From contig NZ_CAMIHH010000146.1 of NCBI RefSeq assembly GCF_946220915.1, positions 1 through 5,895 on the forward strand: 5,895 nt of DNA. The letters run 5' to 3'. The stretch is from an uncultured Flavobacterium sp. (lineage in GTDB: Bacteria; Bacteroidota; Bacteroidia; Flavobacteriales; Flavobacteriaceae). A program made the translations under genes and the position numbers. Positions 1 to 5,392 of this stretch are shown here, piece after piece (the stretch's first letter is position 1; each line of letters begins with the position of its first letter). The notes under the pieces are model-generated. The model was given only the letters and a program-made list of their open reading frames with translations. It was not told the DNA's origin and did not search any database.

Positions 1-78
1 ATGCTAGTCAGGGAGCATAACTATACTGGCAGCAGTTTTAAGGATTTACTTTTGGGGCTAGACAGCGAGTTATACTGA
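1..78 (+). CDS. Possible 3' end of an upstream gene, truncated by the window
   Basis: Frame 1 is open from the first base to a TGA at 76-78. It gives about 25 residues ending in the acidic, leucine-rich stretch DLLLGLDSELY. The other five frames are each interrupted here. A strong plus-strand terminator follows at 142-170, as expected if a plus-strand gene ends here. An ATG occupies bases 1-3, but that may be chance, and the gene more likely begins left of the window. I do not recognise the protein. An open run of 25 codons can arise by chance, so the call rests mainly on strand agreement with the terminator. The alternative is that bases 1-172 belong to a non-coding RNA. Confidence 0.35.
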   Translation: MLVREHNYTGSSFKDLLLGLDSELY

Positions 79-88
79 AGTTAATTTA

Positions 89-135
89 TTCAAGTCTACC
101 TTGAAGTGGTTCGAAAATTGTTCCGTAAGGACCAC
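89..135 (+). other. Two consecutive hairpins ahead of a terminator (3' UTR structure or small RNA)
   Basis: Two perfect or near-perfect stems sit back to back. TTCAAG (89-94) pairs with CTTGAA (100-105) around a 5-base loop. GTGGTTC (106-112) pairs with GGACCAC (129-135), with one T-G wobble, around a 16-base loop. Six bases later the terminator stem begins. Three hairpins in under 80 bases suggest a folded transcript end. I cannot match it to a known RNA family. Confidence 0.35.
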
Positions 136-141
136 AACTAC

Positions 142-170
142 AACTCCTCAGGAAACTGGGGAGTTTTTTT
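142..170 (+). terminator. Intrinsic terminator, plus strand
   Basis: A 10-bp stem pairs AACTCCTCAG (142-151) with CTGGGGAGTT (156-165), with one T-G wobble. It closes a GAAA tetraloop (152-155), and a T tract runs to base 170. Read on the minus strand there is no T run after the stem, so it serves whatever is transcribed from the left, not the minus-strand pseudouridine synthase that ends at 211. Confidence 0.85.
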
Positions 171-210
171 GTTTGAAGGCCATTAAGAAAAATACGCAAA
201 TGACCTACCT

Positions 211-1899
211 TTAAAAATCTTCCTCTACCTCAAATTTCATTACTATGCCTTTAATAGGATGCATAAATTGAAGGTAAGCAGCGTGAAGGTGCAGCCTGTC
301 CGACGATGTACCATAAAGGTCATCGCCAACAATGGGTGCGTTAAGGCCTAGTTCGTGAGCTGCATGCATGCGAAGCTGATGGGTACGCCCTGTTAACGGC
401 CAAAAATGGATGCGTGTTGTGGCTTTGTCCCTATTCATAACTTTCCATTTAGTTACCGCTGCCTTGCCAAATTCAAAGCACACTAACTGCCTTGGGCGAT
501 TATCAAGATCTCCGCGCAACGGGAGGCTTATCTGGCCCTTATCCCCTTCTATAAGCCCTGAAAGTAATGCAGTGTAACGCTTAATGACTGTCCTTTTAAG
601 GAATTGCTTTTGGATATTAAGGTGTGCTTCCTTTGTTTTTGCAACTACCAAAAGCCCCGATGTAGACATATCCAGACGATGCACTATTAATGGTTCCTGG
701 CCATCAAACCTGCTTTTTAGCCGCGCATATACCGAATCATAAACATTGATACCCGGAACCGAAAGCAACTCAGCAGGCTTGTTGACTATCACAAAACTAT
801 CATCTTCATAAACGATCTCAAGTTCTTTATCTTCCCCCTGGTTAACCACAAATGGGTCGTCGTCCGTTTCCATCCCTTCAAGCATATGCGCCAGTATGGG
901 TTTGCATTTACCGGTACATGCAGGATAAAACTGCCCATGTTTCCGTACCTCAGACTTTGGAGGCGCACCCCACCAGAATTCGGCCATGGCTAATGGTGTA
1001 TAACCATGCCGGAACGCATATTGCAATAACTTGGGTGTTGCGCACTCCCCTGCTGCTGCCGGCGGCTTGCCAAAAACCGTATTGCTGAAAATGGCATAAA
1101 GGCTTTTCTCTTTTCCGTCCTTATTAAGAAATACATACTGCTCAAAAAGCTGTTGCTGCAATGCGGCTGATTTCTCTGCACGTTCCCTCTTCAGGCTTTC
1201 AATTTCGGTATCATATACTGCCAAAGCCGATTGCATTCCACCAAGTTTTTGCTTCCAAAAAGCCGAAAGCAGCCGTGACTGGTGCCTGTCGTTTAAGCTG
1301 TGACGGATAAGGTAGGCTTCAAGACGTTTAAAATGGCGCTCGTTAAGGAGCAGCCGCTGCTCATCGCGCAGGTTTTTCCGTTCGTCTTTATTGCTCTTCA
1401 GCCTGGCCTTAAGGGCTGCTATCTGGGCATCTGATTCGGCAGACAACTGCATGGATTCCTGTTTTAGGCGGATATAGTTTTCATCCTCTTCTATTTGCTT
1501 AACCCTGTCGTTAATACCGTTTAGGATATATTGCTCTTTCAGGAAAAAGCTGTTTTCATCAAGCATGTCGAAAACCGGCGGCACAAATCCGGGATGGTCA
1601 TTAGACCCTGCCAGCTTACCCGAAAATGCCGAGAGGTAGCCCAGTTTGCCACTGTCATCGCGAATGACCAGAACGCCAAACATCTTTCCGATCACCAGGC
1701 CCTCCCCATTTTCAGAAATGCCAAAATTATGTTCGAGATCCGTTTGGGTTTCCAGATAGCGCTTTAGTTCTTCCGCAGCAAGAGCAGCAAGCCCATGAGG
1801 TTCATAATAAAACGGATAGGTAAACCGTTCCGGTAAATTGAGGCCCCGGATCGAATTTTCAGAGTAATAAGAAACCTTATTTTGGCTGTTGTATGGCAA
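211..1899 (-). CDS. RluA-family pseudouridine synthase, long form with N-terminal extension
   Basis: This enzyme isomerises uridine to pseudouridine in RNA. RluA relatives act on 23S rRNA and/or tRNA in the cytoplasm, but the exact target cannot be read from the sequence. The 562 residues divide into three parts. Residues 20-120 are a domain beginning FTYPFYYEPH. Residues about 125-250 are a charged, probably coiled-coil segment. Residues about 280-340 carry Cys286, Cys328 and Cys332 in a conserved-looking FYPACTGKC context. The catalytic domain starts at about 360, with VNKPAELLSVPG, HRLDMSTSGLLVV (407-419, catalytic Asp410) and the LTGRTHQLRMHA motif near 502-513. Ordinary RluA is roughly 220 residues, so about 340 residues are extra; long forms of this kind exist in Bacteroidota and some gammaproteobacteria. 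The start is TTG. The frame is open upstream to a stop at 1951-1953 but has no ATG or GTG there, and the first internal ATG (residue 73) would remove part of the N-terminal domain. The gene is monocistronic and divergent from the gene at 1984. Confidence 0.93.
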   Translation of the reverse strand: MPYNSQNKVSYYSENSIRGLNLPERFTYPFYYEPHGLAALAAEELKRYLETQTDLEHNFGISENGEGLVIGKMFGVLVIRDDSGKLGYLSAFSGKLAGSNDHPGFVPPVFDMLDENSFFLKEQYILNGINDRVKQIEEDENYIRLKQESMQLSAESDAQIAALKARLKSNKDERKNLRDEQRLLLNERHFKRLEAYLIRHSLNDRHQSRLLSAFWKQKLGGMQSALAVYDTEIESLKRERAEKSAALQQQLFEQYVFLNKDGKEKSLYAIFSNTVFGKPPAAAGECATPKLLQYAFRHGYTPLAMAEFWWGAPPKSEVRKHGQFYPACTGKCKPILAHMLEGMETDDDPFVVNQGEDKELEIVYEDDSFVIVNKPAELLSVPGINVYDSVYARLKSRFDGQEPLIVHRLDMSTSGLLVVAKTKEAHLNIQKQFLKRTVIKRYTALLSGLIEGDKGQISLPLRGDLDNRPRQLVCFEFGKAAVTKWKVMNRDKATTRIHFWPLTGRTHQLRMHAAHELGLNAPIVGDDLYGTSSDRLHLHAAYLQFMHPIKGIVMKFEVEEDF

Positions 1900-1916
1900 A
1901 AGACAATTTTTAGCTG

Positions 1917-1947
1917 CGAAAGTAGTGGATATTTCTTTTGTGATAAA
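1917..1947 (-). promoter_or_regulatory. Candidate Bacteroidota-type promoter for the pseudouridine synthase
   Basis: On the minus strand, TTTA (1947-1944), 19 bases and TACTTTCG (1924-1917) match the consensus TTTG-N19-TAnnTTTG with one mismatch in each box. Transcription would begin near 1911-1914, giving a leader of only about 12-15 bases before the TTG start at 1899. This fits the choice of that start codon. There is no clear ribosome-binding sequence. Confidence 0.4.
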
Positions 1948-1971
1948 TCGTTATAAAACAATTTAACGCAT

Positions 1972-1979
1972 TATTTTTG
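1972..1979 (+). promoter_or_regulatory. Perfect TAnnTTTG -7 box just before the gene at 1984
   Basis: TATTTTTG matches the Bacteroidota -7 element exactly. No good -33 TTG lies at the usual distance; the nearest is TTA at 1951-1953, with an 18-base spacer. The box ends 4 bases before the ATG at 1984, so transcription would begin at or next to the start codon and the message would be nearly leaderless. Confidence 0.45.
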
Positions 1980-1983
1980 GGAT

Positions 1984-2547
1984 ATGATGGATGATGAAAA
2001 ATTTATCTTCTGCCTTGAGGCCGTGCCTGAAGCGGAAAGCGATGTGATAACCGAAACGTATAGCAACCTGCAGCAGCTGGCATGGGAACAGGGCATAGGG
2101 AGCATCTATCAGACATGCGATACGATAGAAGGGTTGGAGAATAGCCTGAGCGCGCTGTTATACAACGATCATAACTTTAAAAACTACGAGATCATTTACC
2201 TGGTAATGGCGGGGGAAAAGAACACCATTTGCCTTAATGATTACTACTACAGCATTGAAGAAATCGCTGAAATTTTTGAAGGGCGGATGAAAGGCAAGAT
2301 AATCCATTTTGCCAATGAAAAGGTATTGGACCTTACATCAGAGGAAGCGCAGTTTTTTTTAGATGTTACAGGAGCAAAAGCGATTTCCGGCTATGGTGCT
2401 GCATTTGGAAAAGCGACGAGCAGCAGTCTCGATAAGGCTTTCTTTGGGCTTTTTGAAGACGAAGACGACGTAATCAAAATAGTTGAAGAACTGCACCGAA
2501 AGCACTATGCACTATGCCAGCTATTGGATTTCCGGCTGTATTACTGA
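1984..2547 (+). CDS. Uncharacterised 187-residue protein, probably DUF6642-like
   Basis: The function is unknown. From memory it resembles the flavobacterial DUF6642 family; I could not verify this. It is acidic and soluble, with no signal peptide or membrane segment, so it is presumably cytoplasmic. It opens with a strand-like segment (KFIFCLEAV, residues 6-14). Residues 69-77 (EIIYLVMAG), 104-112 (GKIIHFANE) and 130-138 (GAKAISGYG) follow the order of conserved blocks in caspase/CHAT-like proteins: hydrophobic strand then HG, HFxSC, then TGAxAxSGY. Where those carry the catalytic His and Cys, this protein has Ala76 and Glu112, so if related it is probably not a protease. The C-terminus ends in DFRLYY. 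The start could be ATG 1984 or the adjacent ATG 1987; a stop at 1954-1956 excludes an earlier start. It lies 89 bases before the membrane protein gene on the same strand. Confidence 0.85.
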   Translation: MMDDEKFIFCLEAVPEAESDVITETYSNLQQLAWEQGIGSIYQTCDTIEGLENSLSALLYNDHNFKNYEIIYLVMAGEKNTICLNDYYYSIEEIAEIFEGRMKGKIIHFANEKVLDLTSEEAQFFLDVTGAKAISGYGAAFGKATSSSLDKAFFGLFEDEDDVIKIVEELHRKHYALCQLLDFRLYY

Positions 2548-2592
2548 CATCGTAATCATGATGTGAAAAATAGCTTAATTAGTATGGGTTTA

Positions 2593-2617
2593 ACAAATAC
2601 CTATTACCTGTATTTGT
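2593..2617 (+). repeat. 8-bp inverted repeat upstream of the membrane protein gene
   Basis: ACAAATAC (2593-2600) and GTATTTGT (2610-2617) are perfect inverted arms with a 9-base spacer. They are flanked by a further pair, AGCTTA (2572-2577) and TAAGCT (2630-2635), which ends one base before the ATG. There is no T tract, so it is not a terminator. It could be an operator or a leader hairpin over the start of the next gene. Confidence 0.35.
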
Positions 2618-2636
2618 AAATTTATTATCTAAGCTG

Positions 2637-3056
2637 ATGAATATGGAAATGACCGACCAGCTTTTTTGGCTGTTTGTACTTGCAGTGCCCATATCGTGCG
2701 TAGCATGGACCGTTACGCATGAGGAGGTATTCCGCGAGCCCAGGGAGTACTGCATTAACAGGAGCAAATACGGCAAGACAATATTGGAGCGTAAATTTTT
2801 TTACCTCTTTACCTGTGAGTATTGTTTTAGCCATTACGTAACACTTTTTTTCCTTGTACTTACCAATTTCAAATTACTGATCGACGACTGGCGCGGGTAC
2901 CTGATCGCAGGATTTGCGCTGGTTTTTACAGCTAATGCCTATATGAGCGCATTTGCATTGCTGCGACAGGCCATTAAGAAAGAAAAGACAGAAATAGAAG
3001 TAATGAAAAAAAGCGTGGAAGAAGATATACCGGCTGATGAAAGCGGGATACATTAA
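2637..3056 (+). CDS. Small membrane protein with a CxxC motif, function unknown
   Basis: The 139 residues contain three probable membrane segments: about 9-26, 65-81 and 86-109. Between the first two is a basic and acidic loop holding Cys39 and the motif FTCEYCFSHYV, with Cys60 and Cys63 at the membrane edge followed by Ser and His. The tail from about residue 111 is charged (KKEKTEIE, then an acidic run) and presumably cytoplasmic. A CxxC next to a transmembrane helix could bind metal or be redox-active, as in the small DUF1360-like membrane proteins, but I can assign no family with confidence. The first of three nearby ATGs (2637, 2643, 2649) is taken as the start; no good ribosome-binding site separates them. 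The gene may be co-transcribed with the 187-residue protein 89 bases upstream. Confidence 0.82.
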   Translation: MNMEMTDQLFWLFVLAVPISCVAWTVTHEEVFREPREYCINRSKYGKTILERKFFYLFTCEYCFSHYVTLFFLVLTNFKLLIDDWRGYLIAGFALVFTANAYMSAFALLRQAIKKEKTEIEVMKKSVEEDIPADESGIH

Positions 3057-3173
3057 AGGGCGATTGCGGCTTGTGGCAATTATGGTCAAGCCTGACATTT
3101 CCCCTTACGATATGTTATTGCCAAATGCCATGGCATAAATAAAAAGCAGTTTCCTTCATTATTTTATAAAAGA

Positions 3174-3206
3174 AAATCCTCCCAAGGGCTGAATCAGGGA
3201 GGATTT
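3174..3206. terminator. Strong hairpin between convergent genes, possibly bidirectional
   Basis: A perfect 10-bp stem pairs AAATCCTCCC (3174-3183) with GGGAGGATTT (3197-3206) around a 13-base loop. On the minus strand it continues TTTTCTTTT, a good termination tract. On the plus strand only TTTAAATTT follows. It lies 118 bases beyond the plus-strand membrane protein stop and beyond the rpsT terminator, so it may end the plus-strand transcript and back up rpsT. Confidence 0.65.
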
Positions 3207-3332
3207 AAATTTATAAACTAATGTATTATTATGAAAAAGTTGTCCACACTCTTCACATTGTAAATGTAATCCTGATTTTATTGCAGATGTTATGCTTTAT
3301 TTCAGAAATGTTACAATATTTTTCAAAAATAA

Positions 3333-3358
3333 AAAAGCTCCCATAAATGGAAGCTTTT
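3333..3358 (-). terminator. Intrinsic terminator of the tRNA-Glu-rpsT transcript
   Basis: AAAAGCT (3333-3339) pairs with AGCTTTT (3352-3358), and CCAT with ATGG inside, with one C-A mismatch and a tight loop. On the minus strand the stem is followed by a T-rich run. It begins about 20 bases after the rpsT stop codon. Confidence 0.75.
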
Positions 3359-3378
3359 CATATATTATGCACTCTTAA

Positions 3379-3630
3379 TTAAAGAGCTGCTACGTGCCTT
3401 GTAAGTTTAGACTTAAGGTTTGATGCCTTATTAGCGTGAATGATGTTTTTCTTCGCCAGTTTATCGATCATTGAGATTACAGAAGATAGTTTTTCTGAAG
3501 CCTCATTCTTGTCAGTAGCCAGACGTATAGCTTTGATAGCATTACGTGTAGTTTTGTGCTGATACCTGTTCAACACCCTTTTCTTTTCGTTTGTCCTTAT
3601 CCTTTTTAAAGCTGACTTATGGTTTGCCAT
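3379..3630 (-). CDS. rpsT: 30S ribosomal protein S20 (bS20)
   Basis: bS20 is a primary 16S rRNA-binding protein of the small ribosomal subunit. The product has 83 residues, the normal length, and starts with the family signature MANHKSALKRIRTNEKKR. It is very basic, with the alternating Lys/Arg and Ala pattern of a three-helix bundle, and conserved blocks include KLAKKNIIHANKASNLKSKL (residues 58-77). The ATG at 3630 is the clear start. The gene follows tRNA-Glu by 38 bases with no promoter-like sequence between, so the two are probably one transcript that must be processed to free the tRNA. The spacer is AT-rich with no strong Shine-Dalgarno sequence, which is normal for this phylum. Confidence 0.97.
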   Translation of the reverse strand: MANHKSALKRIRTNEKKRVLNRYQHKTTRNAIKAIRLATDKNEASEKLSSVISMIDKLAKKNIIHANKASNLKSKLTRHVAAL

Positions 3631-3668
3631 TTTTACTTAACTCTTAAATGTCGTTATTATTTTTGTTG

Positions 3669-3740
3669 TAGTCCGTAGGGGAATCGAACCCCTGTTGCCA
3701 GAATGAAAATCTGAAGTCCTAACCCCTAGACGAACGGACC
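3669..3740 (-). tRNA. tRNA-Glu (anticodon TTC)
   Basis: The minus strand folds as a full cloverleaf. The acceptor strand GGTCCGT pairs with ACGGACT, with a G1-U72 wobble. The D stem is GTCT/GGAC, and the anticodon stem TCAGA/TCTGG holds the loop TTTTCAT, so the anticodon is TTC. The T arm is AGGGG-TTCGATT-CCCCT. CCA is not encoded: the bases after the acceptor are A (discriminator) and then CAA, so CCA must be added enzymatically. It lies between proS and rpsT on the same strand and has its own promoter upstream. Confidence 0.97.
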
Positions 3741-3763
3741 ATTTTGTTTCTCTAATGCGGATG

Positions 3764-3793
3764 CAAAAATACAACTATTTTTCATTTCCGCAA
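3764..3793 (-). promoter_or_regulatory. Promoter of tRNA-Glu and rpsT
   Basis: On the minus strand, TTG (3793-3791), 19 bases and TATTTTTG (3771-3764) match the Bacteroidota housekeeping consensus exactly. The predicted start near 3757-3760 leaves about 17-20 bases before the mature tRNA 5' end at 3740. The -33 TTG lies inside the distal arm of the inverted repeat that begins in the proS 3' end. Confidence 0.75.
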
Positions 3794-3835
3794 GAGCTAA
3801 ACAAAAAAATATTAAAAAAATTAATATGCTCTTGC
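3790..3835 (-). terminator. Nested inverted repeat at the proS 3' end, probable terminator
   Basis: On the minus strand an inner stem, ATATTAA (3827-3821) with TTAATAT (3815-3809) around five Ts, is followed by six Ts (3808-3803), the layout of an intrinsic terminator with an unusually AT-only stem. An outer perfect 8-bp pair, GCAAGAGC (3835-3828) and GCTCTTGC (3797-3790), encloses it. The 5' arms include the last proS codons and its stop codon. Confidence 0.55.
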
Positions 3836-5293
3836 AAACAACACCCTTCCTGCAGAAGGAGCGCCTGTAAACACACAGATTCCCTCCTCTTCCTTCCTGT
3901 CAAGGGGAATGCACCTGATGGTTGCTTTGGTAAGTTCTTTTATCTTTTCCTCAGTGGCCGGGGTACCATCCCAATGGGCCGATACAAAGCCGCCTTTATT
4001 ATCAAGCACCTCCTTAAACTCATCAAAAGAATTTACTTCAGTAATATGCTCCTGCCTGTAATTTAATGCTTTTGCAAACAGGTTCTTCTGCATTTCTTCC
4101 AAAAGATCACTCACATAGCTCACAATATCTGCACTAAGCACTGTCTCTTTGGAAAGGTTATCCCTCCTTGCCACTTCAAATGTACCGTTAGCAAGGTCGT
4201 TTGGCCCAATGGCTATACGCACGGGAACACCTTTCAATTCATACTCATTGAACTTCCATCCCGGCTTATGCGTGGTCCTGTCATCATATTTTACAGAGAT
4301 ACCCAGTTTCCTGAGCCTTGCTATGAGCTGCTTAGCTTCTTCAGATATTATTGCGAGCTGCTCATCGCCTTTGTATATAGGCACTATAACTACCTGAGTC
4401 GGGGCAAGGTTTGGCGGCAGCACAAGACCATTATCATCAGAATGCGTCATAACCAGTGCACCCATCAAACGTGTCGATACACCCCATGAGGTAGCCCATA
4501 CATATTCCTGCCTGCCTTCCTGGTTGGCAAACTTTACATCGAATGCCTTGGCAAAGTTTTGCCCCAAAAAGTGCGATGTACCTGCCTGTAATGCTTTTCC
4601 GTCCTGCATCAGCGCTTCGATGCAATACGTTTCTATTGCACCGGCAAAACGCTCATTGGCGCTTTTTACACCTTTAATTACCGGTATCGCCATGAAGTTC
4701 TCAGCAAACTCCGCATACACATTCATCATTTGTTCTGCTTCGGCAATGGCCTCGGTTTGGGTAGCATGTGCGGTATGCCCTTCCTGCCAAAGGAATTCAG
4801 CCGTCCTGAGGAACAGCCTTGTGCGCATTTCCCAGCGCACAACGTTGGCCCATTGGTTAATGAGCAGCGGAAGGTCGCGGTAGGATTGTATCCACCCACG
4901 GTAAGTATCCCATATTATGGTTTCGGATGTCGGACGCACGATAAGCTCCTCTTCAAGTTTTGCATCAGGATCAACTTCTATTTTTCCGTCTTCTCCGGTT
5001 TTAAGCCTGTAATGAGTAACCACGGCACATTCCTTGGCAAAGCCATCTACATGGCTTGCTTCTTTACTGAAGTATGACTTGGGTATGAACAACGGGAAAT
5101 AGGCATTCTGATGGCCTGTTTCCTTAAACATCCTATCCAGTTCCGCCTGCATTTTTTCCCAGATCGCATAGCCATAAGGCTTGATTACCATGCAACCTCT
5201 AACCCCCGAATTTTCGGCAAGATCTGCCTTCACCACCAGTTCATTATACCATTTTGAATAATCTTCTGCGCGCTTGGTTAAATTCTTACTCAT
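3821..5293 (-). CDS. proS: Proline-tRNA ligase, archaeal/eukaryotic-like type
   Basis: This enzyme charges tRNA-Pro with proline using ATP; it is a cytoplasmic class II synthetase. The 490 residues show a catalytic core with RPTSET (120-125), motif 2 as R163-TAEFLWQEGHTAH (to 176), the HFLGQNF block (241-247) and motif 3 around GVSTRLMGAL (271-280). The HGTP anticodon-binding domain follows from about 297 (APTQVVIVPI). A C-terminal domain ends in the characteristic Ala-Tyr (FARAY). It lacks the large editing insertion of the E. coli-type enzyme (about 570 residues), placing it in the short, ProS type 3 group common in Bacteroidota. In the C-terminal domain only Cys461 and Cys473 remain of what in many relatives is a four-cysteine zinc site (DGTPAT at 442-447 and CVFT at 473-476), so zinc is probably not bound. 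The ATG at 5293 gives the expected MSKNLTKRAEDYSKWYNELV start. Confidence 0.97.
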   Translation of the reverse strand: MSKNLTKRAEDYSKWYNELVVKADLAENSGVRGCMVIKPYGYAIWEKMQAELDRMFKETGHQNAYFPLFIPKSYFSKEASHVDGFAKECAVVTHYRLKTGEDGKIEVDPDAKLEEELIVRPTSETIIWDTYRGWIQSYRDLPLLINQWANVVRWEMRTRLFLRTAEFLWQEGHTAHATQTEAIAEAEQMMNVYAEFAENFMAIPVIKGVKSANERFAGAIETYCIEALMQDGKALQAGTSHFLGQNFAKAFDVKFANQEGRQEYVWATSWGVSTRLMGALVMTHSDDNGLVLPPNLAPTQVVIVPIYKGDEQLAIISEEAKQLIARLRKLGISVKYDDRTTHKPGWKFNEYELKGVPVRIAIGPNDLANGTFEVARRDNLSKETVLSADIVSYVSDLLEEMQKNLFAKALNYRQEHITEVNSFDEFKEVLDNKGGFVSAHWDGTPATEEKIKELTKATIRCIPLDRKEEEGICVFTGAPSAGRVLFARAY

Positions 5294-5392
5294 TTTTAAT
5301 AATTTGGCACAAATATTGTTTTATATTTATAGTAAATAATACTGTGGCAAAACTAACCATTTTTACACAGTCCAACAATAAAAAAAATACTT
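5294..5392. promoter_or_regulatory. Divergent promoter region between proS and the lipoprotein gene
   Basis: This 99-base AT-rich spacer must drive both genes, but neither promoter is clear. For proS, AATATTTG (minus strand, 5317-5310) matches TAnnTTTG in all but one base, with no good -33 box. For the lipoprotein, ATTG (5315-5318), 18 bases and TAATACTG (5337-5344) is a partial match. An inverted repeat, ACTGTG (5341-5346) and CACAGT (5366-5371), lies downstream of the latter and could be an operator or chance. Confidence 0.3.

Larger units (their letters stand above)
3057..3378. other. Convergent intergenic spacer
   Basis: This 322-base spacer separates a plus-strand gene from the minus-strand rpsT. 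It holds two terminator hairpins (3174-3206 and 3333-3358). It also has a 7-bp inverted repeat (TGGCAAT 3074-3080 with ATTGCCA 3117-3123) and a 12-base palindrome, ATGCCATGGCAT (3125-3136). Two very short open frames are present (3037-3138 and 3231-3263), neither convincing as a gene. I see no RNA gene here. Confidence 0.6.

Noticed and set aside
106..135. GGTTCGAA at 108-115 resembles a tRNA T-loop, raising a tRNA or tmRNA 3' end or an integration site.
   Set aside because: No 5-bp T stem closes the loop, no acceptor partner is visible, and there is no integrase or direct repeat in the window.
852..1181. Open frames of 60-80 codons on both strands inside the pseudouridine synthase region.
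   Set aside because: They overlap a strongly conserved coding sequence in other frames and show no domain or codon pattern of their own.
2547..2564. Short hairpin ACATCG/TGATGT just after the 187-residue gene, considered as a terminator.
   Set aside because: The stem has a wobble and only 6 bp, and it is followed by GAAAAA, not a T tract.
3125..3136. Perfect 12-base palindrome ATGCCATGGCAT, considered as an operator.
   Set aside because: About one such palindrome is expected by chance in a window this size, and it lies downstream of both flanking genes.
3755..4066. 103-codon plus-strand open frame spanning the proS end and the spacer before tRNA-Glu.
   Set aside because: It is antisense to the proS C-terminus and starts in the tRNA-Glu promoter region, with no signal of its own.
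4149..5077. Several plus-strand open frames up to 119 codons opposite proS.
   Set aside because: They are antisense shadows of a full-length, motif-complete proS; their translations have no recognisable features.
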